NCBI RefSeq assembly: GCF_900104615.1
Contig: NZ_LT629939.1
Coordinates: forward strand, 2,115,519 to 2,178,666
Source: Merdimmobilis hominis
GTDB taxonomy: Bacteria > Bacillota > Clostridia > Oscillospirales > Ruminococcaceae
Reading direction: 5' to 3'
Length of the DNA stretch: 63,148 nucleotides
This document shows, one piece after another, positions 31,313 to 40,648 of the stretch; the first letter of the stretch is position 1, and the number at the start of each line of letters is the position of its first letter. A program made the position numbers and the translations under genes. Under the pieces are notes generated by a model. It was given only the letters and a program-made list of their open reading frames with translations, made no database searches and had not been told where the DNA came from.

Positions 31313-32512
31313 ATGGCAAAGGCACATTTTGAAAGAAACAAGCCTCATGTCAACATTGGTACCATTGGCCACGTTGACCACGGCAAAACCACTCTGACCG
31401 CTGCTATCACCAAGACCCTTGGTCTGCAGGGCAAAGCGGAGTTCGTTGACTATGCGAACATCGATAAAGCTCCCGAAGAGAGAGAGCGCGGCATCACAAT
31501 TAACACTTCTCACGTTGAGTACGAGACTGACAAACGTCACTATGCTCACGTTGACTGCCCCGGACATGCTGACTACGTCAAGAACATGATCACCGGTGCT
31601 GCTCAGATGGACGGCGCTATCCTGGTTGTTTCTGCGGCTGATGGCCCCATGCCTCAGACCCGTGAGCACATCCTGCTGTCCCGTCAGGTAGGTGTTCCCT
31701 ACATCGTCGTATTCATGAACAAAGCCGACCAGGTTGACGATCCCGAGCTGCTGGAGCTGGTTGAGATGGAGATCCGCGAGCTGCTGTCCTCCTACGACTT
31801 CCCCGGCGACGATATCCCGATCATCAAAGGTTCCGCTCTGCAGGCTCTGGAAGCTCCCAACGATCTGAGCGATCCTGCTTACAAACCGATCCTGGAGCTC
31901 ATGGACGCTGTCGACGCTTACATCCCCACCCCTGAGCGCAAAGCCGACCTGCCCTTCCTGATGCCCATCGAGGACATCTTCACCATCACCGGCCGCGGCA
32001 CCGTCGCCACCGGTAGAGTGGAGAGAGGCCAGCTGAAAACTTCCGATGAGGTTGAGATCGTTGGTCTGACCGATGAGAAGAGAAAAGTTGTCGTTACCGG
32101 CATCGAGATGTTCCGCAAGATCCTGGATTACGCTGAGGCTGGCGACAACATTGGTGCCCTGCTCCGCGGCGTTCAGAGAACCGAGATCCAGAGAGGTCAG
32201 GTTCTGTGCAAACCCGGCTCCATTCATCCCCACACCAAATTCCGTGGCCAGGTTTACATCCTGAAAAAAGAAGAGGGCGGCCGTCATACCCCTTTCTTCA
32301 ACAACTACAGACCTCAGTTCTACTTCAGAACCACTGACGTTACCGGCGTTGTCGCTCTGCCCGAGGGCGTTGAGATGTGCATGCCTGGCGATAACGTGGA
32401 GATGGATGTTGAGCTGATCACCCCCATCGCTATTGAGGAAGGTCTGCGTTTCGCTATCCGTGAGGGTGGCCGCACCGTAGGCTCCGGCGTTGTCATCAAG
32501 ATCAACGAATAG
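31313..32512 (+). CDS. tuf: Elongation factor Tu
   Basis: EF-Tu of 399 residues brings aminoacyl-tRNA to the ribosome. G1 [14 protein letters not shown], switch [16 protein letters not shown]3 [13 protein letters not shown] and G4 NKAD are intact, as are domains II and III ([11 protein letters not shown]). AAGGGAGG precedes ATG 31313. Codon use is strongly biased, as expected for a very highly expressed gene. It ends at a terminator. Confidence 0.98.
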   Translation: MAKAHFERNKPHVNIGTIGHVDHGKTTLTAAITKTLGLQGKAEFVDYANIDKAPEERERGITINTSHVEYETDKRHYAHVDCPGHADYVKNMITGAAQMDGAILVVSAADGPMPQTREHILLSRQVGVPYIVVFMNKADQVDDPELLELVEMEIRELLSSYDFPGDDIPIIKGSALQALEAPNDLSDPAYKPILELMDAVDAYIPTPERKADLPFLMPIEDIFTITGRGTVATGRVERGQLKTSDEVEIVGLTDEKRKVVVTGIEMFRKILDYAEAGDNIGALLRGVQRTEIQRGQVLCKPGSIHPHTKFRGQVYILKKEEGGRHTPFFNNYRPQFYFRTTDVTGVVALPEGVEMCMPGDNVEMDVELITPIAIEEGLRFAIREGGRTVGSGVVIKINE

Positions 32513-32526
32513 TCTTTGGATTTTCA

Positions 32527-32560
32527 AACAGGCGTCCCATTTGGGGCGCCTGTTTTCTTT
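32527..32560 (+). terminator. Terminator after tuf
   Basis: AACAGGCG / CGCCTGTT stem with loop, followed by TTCTTTG. Confidence 0.8.
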
Positions 32561-32702
32561 GTTCGCGGCTGTATCTTTGGATGTAAAGAAAGGGCGGAAG
32601 AGTGTCACGGGGCGGGGGATTGCCCCACCTCCGCATATGGCGAGAGAGGCAGAATAGAAGAAGACGCACCAGAAAAATTTCCAGCGGCGGGGGAAATACC
32701 TG

Positions 32703-32731
32703 TTGACAACAAGGCGGGAAAAGGCTATACT
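32703..32731 (+). promoter_or_regulatory. Promoter of the FMN riboswitch transcript
   Basis: TTGACA (32703-32708), 17 bp, TATACT (32726-32731). Confidence 0.8.
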
Positions 32732-32755
32732 GATAGCCGAAATACATATATTGTC

Positions 32756-32879
32756 TGTTTCAGGGCGGGGTGCGATTCCCCACCGGCGGTGATGGGCCGA
32801 TGGCCACAAGTCCGCGAGCTTTTTAGCAGGATTCGGTGCGATTCCGAAACCGACGGTACAGTCCGGATGAAAGAAACAG
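32756..32879 (+). ncRNA. FMN riboswitch (RFN element)
   Basis: The sequence carries the RFN core blocks in order: CAGGGCGGGGTGCGATTCCC, CACCGGCGGT, AGTCCGCGAGC, GATTCGGTGCGATTCCGAAA, CCGACGGTACAGTCCGGATG and closing GAAAGAAAC. The aptamer folds into the six-stem junction that binds flavin mononucleotide. It controls the two RibU-like genes that follow, lowering riboflavin uptake when FMN is plentiful. Confidence 0.97.
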
Positions 32880-32898
32880 GTGCATTTTTGCATCCATG

Positions 32899-32935
32899 GC
32901 GCCTGGGAACTTTTGGGTTTCCAGGCGCATTTCAT
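32899..32935 (+). terminator. Expression-platform hairpin of the FMN riboswitch
   Basis: GCGCCTGGGAA / TTTCCAGGCGC stem with an 8-base loop, followed by a modest T-rich stretch ATTTCATT. It is a likely FMN-dependent terminator, but the T-run is weak. Confidence 0.6.
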
Positions 32936-32976
32936 TCCCCCGAGCAGACCTCTTATCAGAAAGGGGTTTTAACCAA

Positions 32977-33579
32977 ATGACAAACACCGTTTACTCCTCA
33001 AGGACCCGGAAAACCCGCAAGATGGTGATGACTGCTATGCTGGCGGCTGTCTCGTCGGTGCTGATGTTTTTCAGCTTCAATGTGCCGCTGATGCCCGGCT
33101 TCATCAAGATGGACTTCTCCGAATTGCCGGCTCTGATCGCCTCCTTTGCCCTGGGCCCTGTCTCCGGGGTGGCCGTCTGCCTGGTGAAAAACCTGGTCAA
33201 CCTCTTTTTCACCACCACCGGCGGGGTGGGGGAACTGTCCAATTTCCTGCTGGGTTCGCTGTTCGTGGCGCCCGCCGGGATTGTCTACCGCAAAATCAAG
33301 GGCCGCAAAGGGGCGCTGGTGGGCTCCCTCATCGGGGCGGCGGCTATGGCGGTGTGCAGCGTCTTTTCCAACTATTATGTGGTCTACCCCATCTACACCG
33401 CCTTCATGCCCATGGAGGCCATTCTGGGGATGTACCGGGCCATCAATCCCCATGTGGAGAACCTGTGGCAGGCTCTTCTATGGTTTAACATGCCGTTTAC
33501 CTTTCTAAAAGGGATGTGCAGTGTGGCCATTACCTTCTGCATCTACAAAAAGATTTCACCCATCATCAAAGGACAATAG
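32977..33579 (+). CDS. ribU: Riboflavin transporter RibU, ECF S component (copy 1)
   Basis: This is the substrate-binding membrane subunit of an energy-coupling-factor importer (200 residues, about six helices). It has MTAMLAAVSSVLMFFSFNVP (first helix with the Ala motif that contacts EcfT), MPGFIKMDFSELPALIASF, and KNLVNLFFTTTGGVGELSNF, all typical of RibU. The FMN riboswitch directly upstream fixes riboflavin or FMN as substrate. ATG 32977 is used with AGAAAGGGG upstream. The shared EcfA/A'/T energy module is not in this window. Confidence 0.95.
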   Translation: MTNTVYSSRTRKTRKMVMTAMLAAVSSVLMFFSFNVPLMPGFIKMDFSELPALIASFALGPVSGVAVCLVKNLVNLFFTTTGGVGELSNFLLGSLFVAPAGIVYRKIKGRKGALVGSLIGAAAMAVCSVFSNYYVVYPIYTAFMPMEAILGMYRAINPHVENLWQALLWFNMPFTFLKGMCSVAITFCIYKKISPIIKGQ

Positions 33580-33591
33580 GAGGGGATTTAT

Positions 33592-34158
33592 ATGGACCGG
33601 ACTACACAGAAACACACCTCCAACCCCATCCGCAGGCTGACCACTATGGGAATGATGGCCGCCATTTCGGTGGTGCTGGTTTACCTCGTCCATTTTCCCA
33701 TCTTTCCCGTCGCCCCTTACCTGGAATATGACCCGGCAGACATCCCGATTTTCATCTGCACCTTTTTGTATGGGCCGGGGGCCGGTTTCCTGCTGACCGT
33801 GCTGGCGAGCACCATTCAGGGGGTGACAGTCAGCGCCGCCAGCGGATGGATTGGGATTTTGATGCACATCTTTGCCACCGGTTCCTTCACCCTTGTGGCC
33901 GGCAACATCTACCGCCATGGCAAGAGCAAGCGGACAGCGGTCCTGGCGCTGGTGGCCGGGGTGCTGACCATGACAGGGATGATGGTGGTTTGGAATTTGA
34001 TCTTCACCCCCATCTTCACCGGTATGCCCCGGGAGGGGGTCTTGGAGATTCTGGTGCCGGTTATCATCCCCTTCAATTTGATAAAGGCGGGGGCCAATGC
34101 AGGGATCACCATGCTGGTGTACAAGAAGATTTCCGGCATTATCGCCCATGGGGATTAA
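33592..34158 (+). CDS. ECF S component, RibU-like (copy 2)
   Basis: This second RibU-type S component of 188 residues follows the first by 12 bp under the same riboswitch. Typical features are MGMMAAISVVLVYLVHFPIFP, LEYDPADIPIFICTFLYGP and KAGANAGITMLVYKKIS. The Asp in DPADIP replaces the DFSELP of copy 1, so the binding site may differ. Sequence identity with copy 1 is low by eye. It may carry riboflavin or a related flavin. AGGAGG precedes ATG 33592. Confidence 0.9.
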   Translation: MDRTTQKHTSNPIRRLTTMGMMAAISVVLVYLVHFPIFPVAPYLEYDPADIPIFICTFLYGPGAGFLLTVLASTIQGVTVSAASGWIGILMHIFATGSFTLVAGNIYRHGKSKRTAVLALVAGVLTMTGMMVVWNLIFTPIFTGMPREGVLEILVPVIIPFNLIKAGANAGITMLVYKKISGIIAHGD

Positions 34159-34162
34159 AATA

Positions 34163-34205
34163 GAGCGGGTTCCTTCCCATTTTTTGGGGGAACCCGTTCC
34201 CTTTA
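34163..34205 (+). terminator. Terminator after the RibU pair
   Basis: GCGGGTTCC / GGAACCCGT stem with a T-rich loop and TTCCCTTT tail. Confidence 0.7.
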
Positions 34206-34231
34206 GGGAGAAGAAGAGGAAAAGTTTTCCC

Positions 34232-34260
34232 TTGACAAATGCCATAAAATCTTGTAGAAT
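34232..34260 (+). promoter_or_regulatory. Promoter of the SAM riboswitch-metK transcript
   Basis: TTGACA (34232-34237), 17 bp, TAGAAT (34255-34260). Confidence 0.8.
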
Positions 34261-34284
34261 ATTGTCTTGTAAATTGAATATTGC

Positions 34285-34386
34285 CCCTTATCAAGAGTGG
34301 TGGAGGGAACAGGCCCTATGATACCCGGCAACCTGCACAGTGTGCAAAGGTGCTAAATCCTGCGGATAAAACCGAGAGATGAGGAT
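34285..34386 (+). ncRNA. SAM-I (S-box) riboswitch
   Basis: Canonical S-box blocks are visible: CTTATCAAGAGTGGTGGAGG, GACAGGCCCTATGA-like ACAGGCCCTATGATACCCGG, CAACCTGC, AAGGTGCTAAATCCTGC and closing GAGAGATGAGG that pairs with CTTATC to form P1. It binds S-adenosylmethionine and represses the following metK. Confidence 0.97.
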
Positions 34387-34407
34387 TCTGATAGATGCTC
34401 GGTTTTT
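34371..34407 (+). terminator. SAM riboswitch terminator
   Basis: ACCGAG / CTCGGT with TTTTT directly after; the 5' arm is next to the P1 3' strand, so formation should depend on SAM binding. A second hairpin GCCGGGC / GCCCGG follows at 34408-34431. Confidence 0.7.
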
Positions 34408-34480
34408 GCCGGGCATTTTCTTTTGCCCGGGGAAACAGGAGGCAATTTCACAGGCTTTTTAAACCAAAAAGGAGGACCCC

Positions 34481-35674
34481 ATGGCAAAATATCTATTTAC
34501 ATCCGAATCGGTGACCGAAGGCCACCCCGATAAAATCTGCGACCAAATCTCCGATGGCATCCTGGATGCCATGCTGGAAAAGGACCCTTACGCCCGGGTG
34601 GCCTGCGAGACCACCTGCACCACCGGCCTTGTCTCCATCATGGGCGAGATCTCCACCAGCTGTTATGTGGACATCCCCAAGCTGGCCCGGGAAATTGTCA
34701 AGGAGATCGGCTATGACCGCGCCAAATACGGCTTTGATTGCGACACCTGCGCGGTGATCACCACCATCGATGAGCAGTCCACTGACATCGCCTTGGGTGT
34801 GGACAATGCCCTGGAGGCGAAAAACGCCCAGATTCAGGACGACCTGGTCACTGGAGCCGGCGACCAGGGGATGATGTTCGGTTATGCCTGCGATGAGACC
34901 CCGGAATTGATGCCCATGGCCATCAGCTTGGCCCACAAACTGGCCAAACAGCTTGCAAAAGTCCGCAAAGACGGCACCCTCTCCTACCTGCGGCCCGATG
35001 GCAAGACCCAGGTCACCGTGGAGTATGAAGATGACCGCCCGGTGCGGATTGACACCATTGTCATCTCCAACCAGCATTCCCCCGAGGTCACCCTGGAACA
35101 GATCCGGGAGGACATCCTCAGGGAAGTGATCCGACCCATTATCCCCGCAGAACTCCTGGATGGGGAGACCAAGTACTACATCAACCCCACCGGCCGGTTT
35201 GTCATCGGCGGGCCTCAGGGGGACAGCGGCCTCACCGGCCGGAAGATTATTGTAGACACTTACGGCGGATACGGCCGCCACGGCGGCGGTGCCTTCTCCG
35301 GAAAGGACCCCACCAAGGTGGACCGCTCCGCTGCCTACGCCGCCCGTTATGTAGCCAAGAACATTGTGGCGGCCGGCTTTGCCCATAAGTGTGAGATCCA
35401 GCTGGCATATGCCATCGGCGTTGCCCATCCCGTTTCCATCAATGTCAACACCTTCGGCACCGGCGCCGTATCCGATGAGATCTTGGAAAAGGCAGTCGCC
35501 CAGGTGTTCGACCTGCGCCCAGCGGCCATCATCAAGGACTTGGACCTGCGCAAACCCATTTACCGCAAACTGGCGGCCTACGGCCACATGGGCCGGGAGG
35601 ATCTGGGTGTTGCCTGGGAAAACCGGGACAAGGTGGACGCCCTGAAAGAGGCAGTTGCCGCCCTGACCAAATAG
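34481..35674 (+). CDS. metK: S-adenosylmethionine synthetase
   Basis: Makes SAM from methionine and ATP; 397 residues. Motifs are [19 protein letters not shown] (ATP and metal), [12 protein letters not shown] (hexapeptide-like signature), [21 protein letters not shown] and [19 protein letters not shown] (P-loop-like signature). AAAAAGGAGGA precedes ATG 34481. It is controlled by the SAM-I riboswitch directly upstream and ended by a perfect terminator downstream. Confidence 0.98.
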   Translation: MAKYLFTSESVTEGHPDKICDQISDGILDAMLEKDPYARVACETTCTTGLVSIMGEISTSCYVDIPKLAREIVKEIGYDRAKYGFDCDTCAVITTIDEQSTDIALGVDNALEAKNAQIQDDLVTGAGDQGMMFGYACDETPELMPMAISLAHKLAKQLAKVRKDGTLSYLRPDGKTQVTVEYEDDRPVRIDTIVISNQHSPEVTLEQIREDILREVIRPIIPAELLDGETKYYINPTGRFVIGGPQGDSGLTGRKIIVDTYGGYGRHGGGAFSGKDPTKVDRSAAYAARYVAKNIVAAGFAHKCEIQLAYAIGVAHPVSINVNTFGTGAVSDEILEKAVAQVFDLRPAAIIKDLDLRKPIYRKLAAYGHMGREDLGVAWENRDKVDALKEAVAALTK

Positions 35675-35689
35675 TATTTGACAGCACAA

Positions 35690-35726
35690 AGCCCCCTGTT
35701 CCCAGCTGGGAACAGGGGGCTCTTTG
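35690..35726. terminator. Bidirectional terminator between metK and the VanW gene
   Basis: A perfect 32-base palindrome: AGCCCCCTGTTCCC joined through AGCT to GGGAACAGGGGGCT. It lies between convergent genes. Confidence 0.92.
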
Positions 35727-35728
35727 GT

Positions 35729-36571
35729 TTACTGCACAGAGAGAAACCGTTCCGGGTCAACAAGCCCTGGGTCGTACAGCACCCGGGAATGGTTTTCCAG
35801 CAACAACTGGTCAAACAAGATGCTGCCGGTGGCTTTATCCACCCCTCTGCGGTAGACCTTGTTGTGGCGGTAGACCCCATCCGCCTCCCGGGTGAAATAG
35901 CTTTCCTCCTCCCGGATGTGGTATTTCACTGGCAGAGGGAGGCTGCACCGCAGCTCCCCGCACAGATACTCCCCCTCCACCCAGGCAAACAGTTGGAAGG
36001 TGGCATCGGTGGGGTTGTACAGCCGGTAATCCAGGTAGTTGTAAAAAATGCTGGTGCCCACCCCAAAAGGCAGCTGCCGCCCAAAGTCGGGGAAGAGGTC
36101 GATCCCGTTGTGGTGATGGTGTTCCGCCACCTCCAAAGGGCTGTGGAGGGCCATCCAGTGGATAAGGTTGGTAAACTGGCACATCCCGCCGCCGATCCCT
36201 TGGGAGGGGACGCCGCTTTCGATGGTCAGCCCTTCCCGGTAGCCTTTTTTGGCGGTCAGGCTCCCCACCAGATGCCAGAAGGAGAGGGTCTCCCCCGGGC
36301 GGATAAGGATGCCGTTCACCTTGGGTGCCGCCAGGGAGAGATTTACCGCCTTGTTCTCCTGAAGCTGTAAATCCACGTTTTGCAGCCGCCGCCGGATCAG
36401 CGACCGGTGGCTGTAGCAGCAGTAGGGGAGGGGCCGCAGGGAATAGTTTTTAGCAAAATGGACGTGGGAAAACAAGTCCTTGAGGTTGCGAAGGAAAATC
36501 CCCTTCTGTACCGAGATCTGATAGGTGAGGGGGGAGATCTGGCAGAACAGCATCCTACCCACAGGTGCCAT
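35729..36571 (-). CDS. VanW family protein
   Basis: The 280-residue protein matches the VanW family: LFCQISPLTYQISVQKG near the N-terminus, then NLSLAAPKVNGILIRPGETL, SFWHLVGSLTAKKGYREG, GIGGGMCQFTNLIHWMALHS and HHHHNGIDLFPDFGRQLPFG. The function of VanW is unknown, although it was first named from vancomycin-resistance clusters; no other van genes are here. The start is uncertain: ATG 36571 overlaps the upstream gene by 17 bp, while GTG 36562 and ATG 36553 are also possible. Confidence 0.9.
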   Translation of the reverse strand: MAPVGRMLFCQISPLTYQISVQKGIFLRNLKDLFSHVHFAKNYSLRPLPYCCYSHRSLIRRRLQNVDLQLQENKAVNLSLAAPKVNGILIRPGETLSFWHLVGSLTAKKGYREGLTIESGVPSQGIGGGMCQFTNLIHWMALHSPLEVAEHHHHNGIDLFPDFGRQLPFGVGTSIFYNYLDYRLYNPTDATFQLFAWVEGEYLCGELRCSLPLPVKYHIREEESYFTREADGVYRHNKVYRRGVDKATGSILFDQLLLENHSRVLYDPGLVDPERFLSVQ

Positions 36572-37082
36572 CCCCTTCCTGAACAAAGGAAGCGATCCAT
36601 TGGGCAGCTTCCTCAGGGGTGCGCCGGCTCACATCCAGGTGGACGGTGTCCATCTTCTCATAGAGGGGCAGGCGGGCGAGGCTCCGCTCAATGACGTCCT
36701 CCTGCCGCACCCCGGCCCGTACATCCCCCAGGAGGCGCTGACACAGGGCGCCGGGGGAGACATCCAGGGTGATTTTCACCGGCTGGTATTCCATCCCCTC
36801 CAGGCGGGAGAAGATCTCCTCAAATATTTCCTCCTGGTGGATCACCCAGCAGAAGATGACATATTGGTACCCGGAATTGGACAAAAAGGACCGCAGTAAA
36901 TAGGCGATGTTGTCAAGCACCATCGCCTTATTTTCCCCATTTGCCACAAAGGGGTTCATATTCCAGCACCAGTCCCCATCCAGGTAAACCGAAGGGGCCA
37001 GCAAGCGCAGAAGCTGATTGGATACGGCGCTTTTCCCCGCGCCCATAGTCCCGTTTATGAGGATGAGCTGTTTCACGGCCAT
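36555..37082 (-). CDS. P-loop NTPase, small kinase-like
   Basis: The 175-residue protein begins with a nucleotide-kinase P-loop (INGTMGAGKSAVS, residues 9-21). It continues with DGDWCWNMNPF, CWVIHQEEIFEEIF and a lid-like region around RQEDVIERSLARLPLYEKMDT. This is the pattern of small-molecule or nucleotide kinases of the AAA_33 or shikimate-kinase-like type. The substrate is not known. It overlaps vanW by 17 bp and is probably co-transcribed with it. GGGAGG precedes ATG 37082. Confidence 0.85.
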   Translation of the reverse strand: MAVKQLILINGTMGAGKSAVSNQLLRLLAPSVYLDGDWCWNMNPFVANGENKAMVLDNIAYLLRSFLSNSGYQYVIFCWVIHQEEIFEEIFSRLEGMEYQPVKITLDVSPGALCQRLLGDVRAGVRQEDVIERSLARLPLYEKMDTVHLDVSRRTPEEAAQWIASFVQEGDGTCG

Positions 37083-37146
37083 CGCCTCCCTTTGTTTGAT
37101 TCCCTTTCATTTTACTAGAAAGGGATAGTTTTGGGAAGGTGGGGGA

Positions 37147-37713
37147 CTACCTGGTCAGGAAGCGGAAACTTTCCGACACCGCCGCCAATTCTTTAGGTAG
37201 CTGGTTAAAGAGGTCATACGCTTCCTCCGACTCGCTGAACGGATTGGATTGGAGGGTGGTCATAACCGCTACCCGCCCATCCTCGGAGGTGGTCAGTTCG
37301 GTGCCCAAGGGGCCGCCTTCTGCTTTTGTTTTTTCCCAGCACTGCTGGCTCATGATTTCGATGGTTAGGATGTGGACATCCGATTCCGGGAGGTTCGGCC
37401 CTTCCATGTAGTAAAGGGAAACAACATCCACCGTTTCCCCATAGGCTTCCCGTTGGCTCGTCAGGATTTTGGAATGGCCGCGCAGTATTTCCGGAAGGCT
37501 GAAGGCGATGCCTAGGTCATCGCTGGAATAGGTGAGATCCGAGGAATCGGACTTGCCATCCTCTTGCGGTTGTTGGCTGCTGCCGGAGGAGACATCGGCC
37601 TCGCTGGACTGGGGCAGGGAGCTGGATGAATTCCCCCCGCTGGGGTTGGAACAAGCGGCAAGGCCCATGGTTAAAATAGCTGCGGCAATCAGTGTAGTGA
37701 TAAAACGTTTCAC
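37147..37713 (-). CDS. Lipoprotein of unknown function
   Basis: This 188-residue protein has a lipoprotein signal peptide with lipobox LAAC (Cys21), a Ser/Gln/Glu-rich linker to about residue 60, and then a compact domain (YSSDDLGIAFSLPE through SFRFLTR). The domain begins like surface lipoprotein or PsbP-type domains that describe fits of short peptides, but I cannot assign a family. GTG 37713 follows AAAGGAGG. Predicted to sit on the outer face of the cell membrane. Confidence 0.8.
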   Translation of the reverse strand: MKRFITTLIAAAILTMGLAACSNPSGGNSSSSLPQSSEADVSSGSSQQPQEDGKSDSSDLTYSSDDLGIAFSLPEILRGHSKILTSQREAYGETVDVVSLYYMEGPNLPESDVHILTIEIMSQQCWEKTKAEGGPLGTELTTSEDGRVAVMTTLQSNPFSESEEAYDLFNQLPKELAAVSESFRFLTR

Positions 37714-38012
37714 AAAAATTCCTCCTTTTTATGAGAAAGGTTTCCCCCCTACTTTGGTGGAAAGGGGTAGTTTCTTATATGGTGGGCAAAAATAGACCGA
37801 TTGCTTCCCGGCGAATTTCCCAAAAAGAAGGGCCTTCTGTAGGAGATTTAGACCAATGGCCATAGCCCAAAGAAAAAGGCATTTTCCCAAGATAGGGTGG
37901 TGTTTTTCCGCAAAACGGTGGATTTTTCAAAAACAGCCTTTTTCACCAAAGGGGATGCCCCCTCATAAGATGCACCACAGGGGATTTTTTCCCCGAGAAT
38001 GGAGGAAACGGT
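37714..38012. other. Intergenic region between divergent genes
   Basis: No ORF with a ribosome binding site is visible. The GTG of the minus-strand lipoprotein gene and the GGAGG of the + strand gene bound it. A short GGGGATTTTTTCCCC inverted repeat lies at about 37980-37994. I see no promoter close to consensus. Confidence 0.4.
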
Positions 38013-38387
38013 ATGACCGAACTCATTTTTTGGCTGACAGTGGGCATCCTCTTCTGCCTGGGCCTGGTGCAGGTGATCGGCTATGTGTGCCAGTGGATGC
38101 TTCGCCCCAAAGGGATGCACCGGTTTTACACCATGATCCCGGTCAGCGGCCACATGGAGGATGCGGAGCAGGTGCTGCGGTGGGCCTTTTCCACTATGCG
38201 GTGGGATTATTGGGCCAATGCCAACTGGCTGCTCATCCTGGACATGGGGGCGGATGAGGAAACCCTGGCGATTTGCCGGGCGTTCTGCACCCAGGAGAGC
38301 GGGGCCCGCATCCTGACACCCCAGCAGCTGTTGGAGCTGATGGAGGGAACAGAGGTTTGCAAAACCTTCCGAAGTATACTATACTAG
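38013..38387 (+). CDS. Membrane-anchored protein of unknown function upstream of recD2
   Basis: This 124-residue protein has one N-terminal helix (LIFWLTVGILFCLGLVQVIGY) followed by a soluble domain containing MIPVSGHMEDAEQVLRWAFSTM, LLILDMGADEETLAICRAFC and EICKTF-like end (EVCKTFRSILY). The pattern is consistent with a small alpha/beta fold on the cytoplasmic side. I cannot name the family. GGAGG precedes ATG 38013. It ends inside the recD2 promoter. Confidence 0.8.
   Translation: MTELIFWLTVGILFCLGLVQVIGYVCQWMLRPKGMHRFYTMIPVSGHMEDAEQVLRWAFSTMRWDYWANANWLLILDMGADEETLAICRAFCTQESGARILTPQQLLELMEGTEVCKTFRSILY
38357..38385 (+). promoter_or_regulatory. Promoter of recD2
   Basis: TTGCAA (38357-38362), 17 bp, TATACT (38380-38385), overlapping the end of the upstream gene. 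Confidence 0.6.
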
Positions 38388-38422
38388 GGAAAGAGCAAAC
38401 GGAATAAAGGGGAAAAAGCGGG

Positions 38423-40648
38423 ATGGCAGAGAGCAAAATTACAACAATTGAGGGCAGCGTGGAGGAGGTTGTCTTCCACAGTGAAGACACCGGCTTTACT
38501 GTGTTGGAGCTGGCCACCGATGAAGAGCTGCTGACGGTGGTGGGGGAACTGGTCCAGGTGGACATCGGGGAGACTTTAAAGGTCACCGGCCAGTTTGTCA
38601 CCCACCCCACCTATGGCAGCCAGTTCAAGGCCGCCATTGTAGAGCGCACCCTGCCCGCCACCTCTGGGGCGATTTTAAAGTACCTCTCCTCCGGGGCGAT
38701 CAAGGGGATTGGCCCGGCCATCGCCCGCCGCCTGGTGGACGCCTTTGGGGACCAGACCCTGGAGGTAATTGAAAAACAGCCCCGCCGCCTCACCGAAATC
38801 CGGGGCATCTCCCCCAAAAAGGCAGAGGAGATCGAGGAGGAGTACAAGCGGATCTTCGGCATCCGGGCGGTGATGCTCTTCCTCTCCCGCTTCCGCATCG
38901 ACCCCGCCGCCTCCATCCGGGTGTGGAAGCTGTGGGGCACCCTGGCCACCGACATCATCTCCGAGAACCCTTACGCCCTCTGCTGCGAGGAGATCGGACT
39001 CAAATTTGAGGAGGCCGATGCCATCAGCACCCAACTGGGCTTGCCTATGGACAGCCGCTGCCGGATGGCAGGGGCCATTTTGTATGTGCTGCGCCACAAC
39101 ACCTTCAGCGGGGGCCACTGCTGCCTGCCTCAGAACAAGCTGCTGCGGGCCACCCGCTCCCTCTTGGGAGATGAGGAATTGGAGCTGGATTCCCTGGTGG
39201 ACGAGCTCGTGGAGGAGAAGAGCCTGGTCAGCGACACGGTGGAGGGCCAGCGGTTTTTGTACCTTCCCCAGTTTTACCAGGCGGAGACCTACGTGGCCGG
39301 TCGCCTTGCCATGATGGAGCAGCTGACCATGAACCCCCCGGAGGATTTGAACAAAGACATCGACGCCTTGGAGAAAAAGCTGGGCATCGCCTATGCCAAG
39401 CTGCAGCGCAAGGCCATTGAGACCGCCTTTTTCCAGGACGTTTTGATCCTCACCGGCGGCCCCGGCACCGGCAAGACCACCACCTTAAACGGGATCATCA
39501 CCCTATTGGAGCAGCGGGGGTTCAAGGTGGCCTTGGCCGCCCCCACCGGCCGGGCCGCCAAGCGGATGAGCGAGGTCACCGGCCGGGAGGCCAAGACCAT
39601 CCACCGGCTGTTGGAGGTGGACTTCCAGGATGAGAGCGGAAAAAATAAATTTAAGCGCAACCAGAAGAACCCCCTCCCCTTTGACGCAGTGGTGGTGGAT
39701 GAGATGTCCATGGTGGACATCCAGCTGTTTGAATCGCTGATCAAGGCCCTGCGCCTGGGCAGCAAGCTGATCCTGGTGGGGGACCCAGATCAGCTCCCCT
39801 CGGTGGGGGCAGGCAACGTCCTCAAGGATTTGATCGACTCGGACGTCATCGCTGTGGTCCACCTCAGCGAGGTGTTCCGCCAGGCGGCTGAGAGCCTGAT
39901 CGTCACCAACGCCCACGCCATTGTAAGCGGGGAACTACCCGACCTCTCCCACAAGGACAACGATTTCTTCTTCCTCCCCCAGCCCTCTTCTGACCGGGCG
40001 ATGGCCACAGTGCTGTCCCTGTGCAGCGTCCGTCTCCCCAAGGCCTACGGGTGCTCCCCCATGTGGGATATCCAGGTGATCTCCCCCAGCCGGGTGGGCG
40101 CCCTGGGGACTGTGGAACTGAACCGCCAGCTCCAGCAGGTGTTAAATCCGCCCTCCCCGCAAAAGACCGAGTTTAAGTTCGGTTCCTCCATCTTCCGGGA
40201 GGGGGACAAGGTGATGCAGATCCGCAACAACTATGACATCGTCTGGAGCCGGGATGACGGCGATGAGGGCATGGGGGTGTTCAATGGGGACATCGGGGTA
40301 ATCGAGATGATCGACCGGCCTTCCCAGTCCATTTTGGTGCGGTACGACGACCGGATGGCCCAGTATGTCTTCGACATGGCCGACGAGCTGGACCTGGCCT
40401 ACGCCATCACCGTCCACAAGAGCCAGGGCAGCGAGTTTGAATCGGTGGTGATGCCGCTGATGGGCTACCACAGCAAGCTCCACTACCGGAATCTGCTCTA
40501 CACTGGGGTCACCCGGGCCAAAAAGAGGCTGATCCTTCTGGGACAGGCATCTACTGTGGCACGGATGGTCCAGAACGACAAAAAGACTCTGCGCTACACC
40601 AATTTAAAGACCTATTTGATCCAGGCGGCTGGCCATGGGGAAGGATAA
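38423..40648 (+). CDS. recD2: ATP-dependent DNA helicase RecD2
   Basis: This 741-residue RecD2-type superfamily 1B helicase (5'-3') has the N-terminal extension typical of RecBCD-lacking Firmicutes. The N-terminal OB and HhH region carries IKGIGPAIARRLVDAFG and LTEIRGISPKKAEEI. The motor has Walker A LTGGPGTGKTTTLN (about residue 345), APTGRAAKRMSE, DEMSMVD, GDPDQLPSVGAGNVLKDL and the final AITVHKSQGSEF and YTGVTRAKKRL. It helps resolve replication forks. It overlaps comF by 14 bp. Confidence 0.96.
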   Translation: MAESKITTIEGSVEEVVFHSEDTGFTVLELATDEELLTVVGELVQVDIGETLKVTGQFVTHPTYGSQFKAAIVERTLPATSGAILKYLSSGAIKGIGPAIARRLVDAFGDQTLEVIEKQPRRLTEIRGISPKKAEEIEEEYKRIFGIRAVMLFLSRFRIDPAASIRVWKLWGTLATDIISENPYALCCEEIGLKFEEADAISTQLGLPMDSRCRMAGAILYVLRHNTFSGGHCCLPQNKLLRATRSLLGDEELELDSLVDELVEEKSLVSDTVEGQRFLYLPQFYQAETYVAGRLAMMEQLTMNPPEDLNKDIDALEKKLGIAYAKLQRKAIETAFFQDVLILTGGPGTGKTTTLNGIITLLEQRGFKVALAAPTGRAAKRMSEVTGREAKTIHRLLEVDFQDESGKNKFKRNQKNPLPFDAVVVDEMSMVDIQLFESLIKALRLGSKLILVGDPDQLPSVGAGNVLKDLIDSDVIAVVHLSEVFRQAAESLIVTNAHAIVSGELPDLSHKDNDFFFLPQPSSDRAMATVLSLCSVRLPKAYGCSPMWDIQVISPSRVGALGTVELNRQLQQVLNPPSPQKTEFKFGSSIFREGDKVMQIRNNYDIVWSRDDGDEGMGVFNGDIGVIEMIDRPSQSILVRYDDRMAQYVFDMADELDLAYAITVHKSQGSEFESVVMPLMGYHSKLHYRNLLYTGVTRAKKRLILLGQASTVARMVQNDKKTLRYTNLKTYLIQAAGHGEG

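Noticed and set aside
32516-32980. Open frame of 154 codons after tuf
   Set aside because: It runs through the tuf terminator, the FMN promoter and the aptamer, which are clear RNA elements.
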